Notes under the pieces: model-generated
Seen by the model: only the letters and a program-made list of their open reading frames with translations
Databases searched by the model: none
What the model was told of the DNA's origin: nothing
NCBI GenBank assembly: GCA_002296125.1
Contig: DBHI01000057.1
Coordinates: forward strand, 1-5,120
Reading direction: 5' to 3'
Source: Anaerolineales bacterium UBA832
GTDB lineage: Bacteria; Chloroflexota; Anaerolineae; Anaerolineales; UBA11657
Length of the DNA stretch: 5,120 nucleotides
Position numbers and translations under genes: made by a program
Part shown: piece by piece, positions 1-5,120 of the stretch
How positions within the stretch are numbered: the stretch's first letter is position 1
Layout of the letters: each line of letters begins with the position of its first letter

Positions 1-181
1 ATATCTCCTTAATATTTTCAATTTACAAACACTATTATATATGTTTCTAATCAACATTCAAAAAATCTTTTCTTCTCTATAAGACACTTTATAAATTTAC
101 GTGTTAAGCAAATATATTTGTAATACTCTCTCTGTACAAGACACTCTCTAAATAAAAATCAACAAACTAATTATTACTTAA
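1..181. other. AT-rich intergenic region after the last gene
   Basis: Noncoding stretch downstream of the aminotransferase stop, visibly more AT-rich than the genes. No open frame with a start and ribosome binding site was found, and no GC-rich hairpin followed by a T tract that would make an intrinsic terminator. It contains a perfect 12-base AT palindrome, CAAATATATTTG (109-120), and AAGACACT twice (81-88 and 138-145) in similar surroundings. These may be chance in such a composition. Transcription may end by another mechanism or beyond the left edge. Confidence 0.5.
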
Positions 182-1315
182 TTACATTATTTTATTGAAG
201 ATAGCTATAACATCCATTACTTGCTCATCAGACAACTCAGGACTTACTGGCAAACATAACAAAGAATCTGTCACTTTATCAGTCATAGGTAAATTCGCTT
301 CTGACAATGACGTATCTTTATAAACAGATTGTTTGTATACAGGCGGAACATAATGTAATACAGCTTCTACGCCCTCTTCTCTTAGAGCTTTCAATATACG
401 AGATTGATCACCAACGCAAACAGTATAACACCTGTATGTAGGGTCTGAATCCGCACGAAATTTAGGTAAATGCAAATCATGACCCTGTAAGTGCTTACTG
501 TACAAATCCACAATCTCTCTTCTTCTTTTAGTCCATTCATCTAACTTGTGCAATTTGACACTCACCAAAGCAGCCTGAAAAGGATCAATTGGCACATTAT
601 AACCTTCATCTATATGATCTTGATGTCCAATTTTCATGCCTTCAAAACCGCCCGCATGTCCATAGCCTGTTAAAAGCTTAACAGCTTGATGTAAATCAGG
701 AGAACTTGTAGCAACCATTCCTCCATTACCAAGACAACCCATAGGTTTCAGTGGTGCAAAACTAAAAACCACAATATCTGCATATGATCCCACTGGAAGA
801 TCATAATCACTACCTCCTAATGCGAGAGCTGCGTCCTGCACAATAGACAAATTAAATTTGTTAGCAATTAAACGGAGTTTTTTTACATCAGCAGGATGTC
901 CATACATATCAACTGGTAAAATAGCTGATGTACGGTCAGTAATCAACGCTTCCACTTTACTAGGATCAATAGTGTAATCTTCAAGTTTTATATCACACAA
1001 CACAGATACTGCACCAATACTATGTATTGCAGCGGTTGTAGAAATATCAGAATTACCTACAGTTATAACTTCATCTCCTTTTTTAACACCACAAGCTCGC
1101 AAACCAATTAACATCCCCATAGTAGCAGAATGTACTCCGGTCACATACTCATGTCCAATATATTTCAGGAATTCCTTTTCCAATTGTTCACCAGCAAGAT
1201 GAGCACCTACTGAATACTCTGACAACAAAACCGATTCAAATTTTTCCATAATCTCATCACGCATAGTTTTGTGAGTCAAATGCACCAAAGAACGCGGAAT
1301 TTTGTATTCTTTCAT
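182..1315 (-). CDS. DegT/DnrJ/EryC1/StrS-family PLP-dependent aminotransferase
   Basis: A 377-residue fold-type I PLP enzyme, the usual length for the DegT/DnrJ/EryC1/StrS family, whose best-known members aminate keto-sugars on nucleotide carriers. The family's core order is clear: GVKKGDEVI (76-84), AAIHSIGAVSVLCDI (95-109), ILPVDMYGHPAD (132-143), the Asp expected to bind the PLP ring nitrogen (D161 in VQDAALALGG), the Schiff-base Lys K190 in FSFAPLKPMGCLGNGG, YNVPIDPFQAALVSVKL (239-255) and C-terminal LPVSPELSDEQ (355-365). Two signatures depart from the common form: NSDISTT (88-94) stands where TFxAT is usual, and DAALALGG where DAAQAHGA is usual. The substrate may therefore not be a nucleotide sugar. 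No sugar biosynthesis gene is nearby; it follows the permease by 32 bases and looks like the last gene of the operon. The ATG start has AGGA at 1321-1324, 5 bases upstream. Confidence 0.9.
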   Translation of the reverse strand: MKEYKIPRSLVHLTHKTMRDEIMEKFESVLLSEYSVGAHLAGEQLEKEFLKYIGHEYVTGVHSATMGMLIGLRACGVKKGDEVITVGNSDISTTAAIHSIGAVSVLCDIKLEDYTIDPSKVEALITDRTSAILPVDMYGHPADVKKLRLIANKFNLSIVQDAALALGGSDYDLPVGSYADIVVFSFAPLKPMGCLGNGGMVATSSPDLHQAVKLLTGYGHAGGFEGMKIGHQDHIDEGYNVPIDPFQAALVSVKLHKLDEWTKRRREIVDLYSKHLQGHDLHLPKFRADSDPTYRCYTVCVGDQSRILKALREEGVEAVLHYVPPVYKQSVYKDTSLSEANLPMTDKVTDSLLCLPVSPELSDEQVMDVIAIFNKIM

Positions 1316-1347
1316 ATATTTCCTACCAAATTATTTTCTTTTAAAAA

Positions 1348-2205
1348 TTATTCACCACGTAAACGAGGATCCAATACATCACGCATCCAATCACCTAAAA
1401 AAACTACACCTAATACTACTACAGTAATTGCTATACCTGGAAAAGTAGTCATCCACCATGCACTTCCAATAGAAGCTCGTCCATCTGCAAGCATTAAACC
1501 CCAAGTAACTGACGGAGGTTGCACACCTAATCCAAGAAAACTCAAGGAAGATTCTGCAATAATTGTCACTCCAACCTGCAATGCTGCTAAGACTACTGCA
1601 GATGACATAACATTAGGCAAGATATGCTGAAACATAATTTTTAATTTTGATTGACCTACTACAGTTGCGGCAATAACATAATCAAGTTCCTTAGCCACTA
1701 AAACTTCTCCTCTCGTAACACGTGCATAAGTTACCCATCCAGTAAAACCTAATATTAATATCAGAGTAAAAATACCAGCTCCAACAACTCCTGAAATAGC
1801 AACAACCAATACAATGAATGGAATGCTCAATAATGCATCTGCAATTCGCATCATTATTTGGTCAATCCATCCTCCTACAAATCCAGCAATCAAACCATAT
1901 GAAACGCCTATTGAACCAGCAATAACTACAGCAAATATACTGACTATTACTGATACACGACATCCTGCAATAATTCTACTAAATATATCCCTTCCTAGTT
2001 GATCAGTACCAAGAATATATGTGCCATTATCATCTGAATAACCTAGGGGTTTATATCGAGCCTTCAAATTATGTTGGATAGGGTCATGAGGTGAAACATA
2101 TGGACCAATAATAGCCAATATTACTACCACAGTAACAATTATTAAACCTATAGAGCCCACACCTGTTAATCGTCTACCTTTTAAAGTTGATACTATAGCT
2201 TTCAC
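1348..2205 (-). CDS. dppC: Dipeptide/oligopeptide ABC transporter permease, DppC type
   Basis: A 285-residue inner-membrane permease that forms the second half of the translocation pore with the DppB-type protein encoded 50 bases upstream. The first helix is at about 15-36, followed by the family's N-terminal periplasmic stretch and the signature LGTDQLGRDIFSRI (65-78). Further helices lie at about 84-110, 121-140, 143-160, 200-217 and 252-271. The EAA loop is seen in GEVLVAKELDYV with the following HILPN (166-198). ESSLSFLGLGVQPPSVTWG (218-236) and LGDWMRDVLDPRLRGE at the C-terminus are classic DppC/OppC blocks. The start is GTG, supported by GGGAG 8 bases upstream. Length and motif order are normal, with no sign of damage. 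Substrate specificity is set by the missing binding protein, so the dpp name is a family label. Confidence 0.93.
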   Translation of the reverse strand: MKAIVSTLKGRRLTGVGSIGLIIVTVVVILAIIGPYVSPHDPIQHNLKARYKPLGYSDDNGTYILGTDQLGRDIFSRIIAGCRVSVIVSIFAVVIAGSIGVSYGLIAGFVGGWIDQIMMRIADALLSIPFIVLVVAISGVVGAGIFTLILILGFTGWVTYARVTRGEVLVAKELDYVIAATVVGQSKLKIMFQHILPNVMSSAVVLAALQVGVTIIAESSLSFLGLGVQPPSVTWGLMLADGRASIGSAWWMTTFPGIAITVVVLGVVFLGDWMRDVLDPRLRGE

Positions 2206-2213
2206 TTATTACA

Positions 2214-2218
2214 CTCCC
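2214..2218 (-). promoter_or_regulatory. Ribosome binding site deciding the GTG start of dppC
   Basis: Minus-strand GGGAG lies 8 bases before the GTG at 2203-2205. It supports a GTG start that gives the basic N-terminus MKAIVSTLKGRR ahead of the first membrane helix. Confidence 0.6.
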
Positions 2219-2255
2219 TACTAACCATAATTATATTTTCTATATTAGCTGGATA

Positions 2256-3173
2256 TCACTCGACTTTAACTCTCGGATCAACTACTGAATATAACAAATC
2301 TACAATTAAATTAATCATTATAAAGCTGAATGAAAACCAAAAAACAGCTGCTTGTACCACTGTAATATCTCTAACATGAATAGATTCAATCACTAGCCTG
2401 CCCAGTCCAGGCCAAGCAAAAACAGATTCTACTACTACAGATCCACCTAACAACCAACCTAACTGTAAACCAAGCGCGGTAATCACTGGAATCAAAGCAT
2501 TTCTTAAAGCATGTACCACATTGACTCTTCTTGGTTTAAGGCCTTTACTTCTAGCAGTTCGCATATAATCTTGTCTAAGAGCTTCCAGCATAGAAGACCT
2601 AGTTAATCTTGACAATCTAGCAGCCATACCTGTACCTAAACACGTAGCTGGTAAAACAATAGCACGCAAACTATCTGAACCAAACACAGGGAACCAACCT
2701 AATTGTACTGAAAATACGATAATTAACATAAGACCAAGCCAAAAGTTTGGCATAGCCGTACCTAAAGATGCCAAAGCTGAAACAGAAACATCCAACCAAC
2801 TATTTCTATTTAACGCCGATAATACTCCCAGTGGGACAGCAATCAATATCCCAATAATGGCTGAAACACCAGCCAATAGATAAGTCAATTTTAATCTACC
2901 TACTACCAAATCCATAGCAGGTGTATTATGTGACATAGATTTACCAAAATCTCCTGTAACCGCCTTGGTAATAAATACTAGATACTGCTCACTTAAAGGT
3001 TTGTCAAACCCCCAAGCTCTCCTTAGAGACTCAACTTGTTCCTCATTAAAATGAGGAGGAGCCATTATGGTTATAGGATCTCCTTTTAATCTAATCATAA
3101 AAAATACTAACAACGACACTAAAAACATCGTTATTATCATCTGACCAAATCGCGAAACAATATATCTTGCCAC
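2256..3173 (-). CDS. dppB: Dipeptide/oligopeptide ABC transporter permease, DppB type
   Basis: A 305-residue inner-membrane subunit of a peptide/nickel-type ABC importer that pairs with the DppC-type protein encoded next to it. The N-terminal segment MARYIVSRFGQ with a first helix at about 10-28 is typical of DppB/OppB/GsiC. It is followed by an extracytoplasmic loop containing WGFDKPLSEQY (54-64) and GDFGKS (74-79), then helices at about 98-120, 133-157, 168-186, 226-250 and 272-296. The EAA loop that contacts the ATPase is EALRQDYMRTARSKGL (197-212), followed by ALRNALIPV. VFAWPGLGRL (251-260) and the C-terminal VDPRVKVE are also hallmarks. Translation starts at GTG, 7 bases downstream of AGGAA; the only nearby upstream ATG runs into a stop after two codons. 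The symbol states the family only: substrate could be dipeptides, oligopeptides, glutathione or nickel. No binding protein or ATPase gene is in view. Confidence 0.93.
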   Translation of the reverse strand: MARYIVSRFGQMIITMFLVSLLVFFMIRLKGDPITIMAPPHFNEEQVESLRRAWGFDKPLSEQYLVFITKAVTGDFGKSMSHNTPAMDLVVGRLKLTYLLAGVSAIIGILIAVPLGVLSALNRNSWLDVSVSALASLGTAMPNFWLGLMLIIVFSVQLGWFPVFGSDSLRAIVLPATCLGTGMAARLSRLTRSSMLEALRQDYMRTARSKGLKPRRVNVVHALRNALIPVITALGLQLGWLLGGSVVVESVFAWPGLGRLVIESIHVRDITVVQAAVFWFSFSFIMINLIVDLLYSVVDPRVKVE

Positions 3174-3180
3174 AACTAAT

Positions 3181-3185
3181 TTCCT
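3181..3185 (-). promoter_or_regulatory. Ribosome binding site deciding the GTG start of dppB
   Basis: Minus-strand AGGAA lies 7 bases before the GTG at 3171-3173. The nearby upstream ATG is followed by a stop after two codons, so GTG is the only start that gives the full N-terminal motif. Confidence 0.6.
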
Positions 3186-3215
3186 ATGTTTTCATTTATT
3201 ACTAAGTTAATCATA

Positions 3216-4079
3216 TCATACTACTGCATCACCTGACTTATACAATCCGCTTGCCCATCTACTCGCTGCTACACCAGCCAAAGAGACCATTGCTTGCAAA
3301 CCTTGAAACGCTATGTCAGGATCAGAATGTGTATATTGTACATTACGTGCAGAAGTTCTAACAGAACCCGGCACCATTTCTGCCATATCTGCTTCAGCTG
3401 ATCGCAGAAAATCAATACTAATTGAAACAGGTGACTCTACTTTCATTGGTGGAGCACCTACATTCATTGCTTTCTTAGCACCCTGGGTAATGTCTGTCAA
3501 AATTTTATCCGGATTAAATGTACGCACAGCAAAACGTCCTAATCCTTGCTTCACAGCAACACCCTGATGGTCACCAAACAACTCTTGCGATTCCTCCACA
3601 GCAGGTCCGTCTCCAGTAGTTAAAGCAACAGAAACATCATAAAAACCAGCATAAATACCATAGAGACCGATCTCACCTACTACTATATCATTGATACTCA
3701 AATTAGAGATAGTAGCAGTACTAATAGTATGATCAAATTGCCCAAACCTAGTGCCCATTTTTGCATGAAAACCCATGAGAAACAACTTGTCAAATGTAGA
3801 ATCCATACCTGGCATTAATCCTACAGTGACACTATTTCCTGTAATCAATTCAGCCCTAGAATCTAAATCTTCTCTCCTAATATTCTGTCCACTATCATGA
3901 CCATCCTTAACTATAACACTAGTCGCTCCTCCCTGGAAAGCACCTTCAATCGCTGCATTTGCTTCAGCTGTCATCAACCGCGTACCTCTTTCACGCCATT
4001 CAACATGACCAGTTCTAATCATAGATCCATGCGTCACTCCACCTATACCTTCCATATCAATAACAAGATAAACATTCAT
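3216..4079 (-). CDS. M55-family zinc D-aminopeptidase (DppA-like), divergent paralog 3
   Basis: A 287-residue M55 metallopeptidase, predicted cytoplasmic with no signal peptide. The metal and catalytic set is complete: IDMEGIGG with D8 and E10, KDGHD with H61, GFHAK with H105, FDHT with H117 and GEIG with E136. It aligns with the neighbouring M55 gene at these motifs, but the rest is clearly diverged. The loop after the first motif and the C-terminal tail (ending SGLYKSGDAVV) differ, and it has TTGDGPA where the neighbour has SGDDA. It is therefore an old paralog with a possibly different peptide preference, not a recent copy. The ATG start has the strongest ribosome binding site in the window. 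Its stop is 42 bases before the permease gene, matching the M55-then-permease gene order of the B. subtilis dpp operon. Confidence 0.92.
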   Translation of the reverse strand: MNVYLVIDMEGIGGVTHGSMIRTGHVEWRERGTRLMTAEANAAIEGAFQGGATSVIVKDGHDSGQNIRREDLDSRAELITGNSVTVGLMPGMDSTFDKLFLMGFHAKMGTRFGQFDHTISTATISNLSINDIVVGEIGLYGIYAGFYDVSVALTTGDGPAVEESQELFGDHQGVAVKQGLGRFAVRTFNPDKILTDITQGAKKAMNVGAPPMKVESPVSISIDFLRSAEADMAEMVPGSVRTSARNVQYTHSDPDIAFQGLQAMVSLAGVAASRWASGLYKSGDAVV

Positions 4080-4084
4080 AAAAA

Positions 4085-4093
4085 TCCTCCTTT
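4085..4093 (-). promoter_or_regulatory. Strong Shine-Dalgarno site of the M55 gene starting at 4079
   Basis: On the minus strand this reads AAAGGAGGA, a near-complete match to the anti-SD tail of 16S rRNA, with 5 bases between it and the ATG. It fixes the start at 4079 and suggests high translation of this M55 enzyme relative to its neighbours. Confidence 0.8.
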
Positions 4094-4121
4094 AATAAGG
4101 TTGTAATACAATATAAACCAA

Positions 4122-4220
4122 ACAAAAGATTATCAACTCCGTTGTGACTCTGCTAACATAAGCAATGCACGCATAGTAGTCAATGCTTCATATACCGTAT
4201 CTACAGTATAACCTATACTT
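4122..4220. repeat. Direct repeat copy A (3' end of M55 paralog 2 plus 11 bases of spacer)
   Basis: This matches 5022-5120 at an offset of exactly 900 bases, with 87 of 99 positions identical. The first 39 bases (4122-4160) and the last 24 (4197-4220) are identical; all 12 differences fall in 4161-4196. The identity crosses the stop codon into the intergenic spacer, which shows that the two genes arose by tandem duplication or exchange sequence. Confidence 0.9.
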
Positions 4221-4981
4221 GTACCTGACAATCTTTCCACCCAAGGAAACATTGCACACACATCAGCTTTAGTAGTTTCTCTACCGCCTCCCAGTTGGAT
4301 TTTTACCTCAACTGGACCTGCCATAGTTACTGGTTTTATATCTCCAACATTATTTATTGCACTTGCGGCATCTCTCTCTAAGCTAGCTCTTACTTCTGCC
4401 TCCGGATACAGCATAGCAAAACCATGTGTTATTCCTTTTTTTGTAGATGTAGTAACAATATCTGGAACTAAATCTTTTGCTTCAACACAAGCCGCATCAT
4501 CACCACTTAAATATACCAACGGAATATTATGTACACCGGCCCACAATGCAAAAAATCCTGTCTCTCCAATTCTTAAATCATTAAAATATATCTCTCTAAA
4601 AGTGCTAGTAAAATTATGACTTAAGATACCATCTGCTACTCCATCCATTGCATGCATACCAACTATAAACATGGCATCATAACCCTCTCCTAGCAAATCA
4701 CTGGTACTACCAAAAGACTGCCTATAACTAAGCAATTTTGCTTTAGGATCAATGTCTTTTAACCTAAGATTTGGTCTAGGAGGTGCTGATCCATGTGAAT
4801 CTAATATTGTAAAATCTGTTGCTCCTGCACTACGAGCACCCTTAATGACTGTATTTACATCAATTGTCATCTGCTGTCTTTGGTTTTCATCATCACCCAA
4901 CTCACGACCGCCTTTGGTAGGTTGTGGCCAATGTACTACTCCTGTAATGCCTTCCATATCTACAGCTATAAATACTCTCAT
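4133..4981 (-). CDS. M55-family zinc D-aminopeptidase (DppA-like), paralog 2
   Basis: A 282-residue cytoplasmic metallopeptidase of family M55, close to the roughly 270-280 residues usual for the family. The type member, B. subtilis DppA, releases N-terminal D-amino acids from short peptides with a two-zinc centre and forms a self-compartmentalised decamer. Visible signatures are the N-terminal VDMEGITG with D8 and E10, DSH with H63, GMHA with H110, LSHNFTS with H122 (equivalent to the catalytic His) and GETG with E140; SGDDA follows at about 159-163. All expected metal and catalytic positions are therefore present. There is no signal peptide. The ATG start is supported by the N-terminal motif, which falls at residue 8 as in the family, and by GAGGA at 4991-4995, 9 bases upstream. 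It sits 51 bases after the stop of a close paralog and 53 bases before a second M55 gene. The actual substrate (D-Ala peptides or other short peptides) cannot be read from the sequence. Confidence 0.93.
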   Translation of the reverse strand: MRVFIAVDMEGITGVVHWPQPTKGGRELGDDENQRQQMTIDVNTVIKGARSAGATDFTILDSHGSAPPRPNLRLKDIDPKAKLLSYRQSFGSTSDLLGEGYDAMFIVGMHAMDGVADGILSHNFTSTFREIYFNDLRIGETGFFALWAGVHNIPLVYLSGDDAACVEAKDLVPDIVTTSTKKGITHGFAMLYPEAEVRASLERDAASAINNVGDIKPVTMAGPVEVKIQLGGGRETTKADVCAMFPWVERLSGTSIGYTVDTVYEALTTMRALLMLAESQRS

Positions 4982-5021
4982 ATAAAGTGCTCCTCTAAAA
5001 CATTAGTGAAACATCCCTCTG

Positions 5022-5120
5022 ACAAAAGATTATCAACTCCGTTGTGACTCTGCTAACATATGTAATGCACGCATACTATCTAATGCTTGCTCCAGTGTAT
5101 CTACAGTATAACCTATACTT
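5022..5120. repeat. Direct repeat copy B (3' end of the truncated M55 gene plus 11 bases of spacer)
   Basis: Partner of the copy at 4122-4220. The similarity runs to the window edge and probably continues through the rest of the upstream gene, giving a repeat unit of about 900 bases that is one M55 gene plus its 51-base spacer. Beyond position 5022 towards the next gene the two spacers are not alike. Confidence 0.9.
5033..5120 (-). CDS. M55-family D-aminopeptidase, C-terminal fragment (gene continues beyond the window)
   Basis: The last 28 codons and TGA stop of a gene whose 5' part lies to the right of the window. The visible tail begins SIGYTVDT and ends MLAESQRS, and 22 of its 28 residues match the C-terminus of the complete M55 gene at 4133-4981, so it is almost certainly a tandem paralog. 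The catalytic part is not visible, so whether the enzyme is intact cannot be judged. Its stop is 51 bases upstream of the next start codon, and it is probably co-transcribed with the genes to the left. The reading frame is open to the edge, so the truncation is due to the window and not to a mutation. Confidence 0.85.
   Translation of the reverse strand, partial: SIGYTVDTLEQALDSMRALHMLAESQRS

Noticed and set aside
80..93. Possible hairpin ATAA-GACACT-TTAT as a terminator for the operon
   Set aside because: A four-pair AT stem is too weak for an intrinsic terminator and no U-rich run follows it on the minus strand.
1271..1630. Plus-strand open frame of 119 codons opposite the aminotransferase start and the dppC end
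   Set aside because: It lies antisense to two well-supported genes, has no recognisable domain, and its composition (rich in Thr, Pro, Lys) is what the complement of these genes would give.
1814..2002. Plus-strand open frame of 62 codons inside dppC
   Set aside because: It is fully antisense to conserved membrane-segment codons, has no recognisable product and adds nothing beyond the complement of a real gene.
3313..3567. Plus-strand open frame of 84 codons within an M55 gene
   Set aside because: It is antisense to a gene with a complete set of catalytic motifs; no family resemblance seen.
3897..4106. Plus-strand open frame of 69 codons over the start of an M55 gene
   Set aside because: It overlaps the conserved DMEG motif region and the ribosome binding site on the other strand; no family resemblance seen.
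4101..4111. Inverted repeat TTGTA-A-TACAA between two M55 genes
   Set aside because: The arms are only five bases in an AT-rich spacer, there is no T tract or GC stem for a terminator, and the tight spacing suggests an internal operon gap; chance is sufficient.
4752..4985. Plus-strand open frame of 77 codons opposite the N-terminus of M55 paralog 2
   Set aside because: It is a mirror of the conserved N-terminal metal-site codons and has no recognisable domain.
4122..5120. The 900-base direct repeat as an assembly artefact or transposon
   Set aside because: The copies differ at 12 of 99 positions, the spacers diverge outside the repeat, and there are no terminal inverted repeats or transposase; tandem gene duplication explains it.

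Overview
The window is an AT-rich bacterial segment read entirely from the minus strand. Five complete genes and the 3' end of a sixth lie head to tail, with spacers of only 32 to 53 bases. Four of the five visible starts have a clear Shine-Dalgarno sequence (GGAGG, GAGGA, GGGAG or AGGAA) and the fifth has a weaker AGGA. This points to a bacterium with ordinary translation initiation and probably one polycistronic transcript that starts beyond the right edge. The taxon cannot be fixed from the sequence. A free-living marine or soil heterotroph with a low-GC genome fits, and AT-rich Chloroflexota of the SAR202 type is only a guess.

In transcription order (right to left) the layout is: the C-terminal 28 codons of an M55-family D-aminopeptidase (5033-5120, cut by the window edge); a complete close paralog (4133-4981); a second, more divergent complete M55 enzyme (3216-4079); two inner-membrane permeases of a dipeptide/oligopeptide ABC transporter, DppB-like (2256-3173) and DppC-like (1348-2205); and a PLP-dependent aminotransferase of the DegT/DnrJ/EryC1/StrS fold (182-1315). 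The leftmost 181 bases are very AT-rich and hold no recognisable gene or good terminator.

The M55-plus-DppBC pairing recalls the Bacillus subtilis dpp operon, where an M55 D-aminopeptidase is encoded beside a dipeptide ABC importer. The simplest reading is import of short peptides, possibly containing D-amino acids from cell-wall turnover, followed by cytoplasmic hydrolysis by several M55 enzymes. The role of the aminotransferase is unclear. No substrate-binding protein or ABC ATPase is present; they would have to lie upstream of 5120 or elsewhere in the genome.

The least ordinary points are the run of at least three M55 genes, the mosaic similarity between the 3' ends of the first two, and the altered active-site signatures of the terminal aminotransferase.
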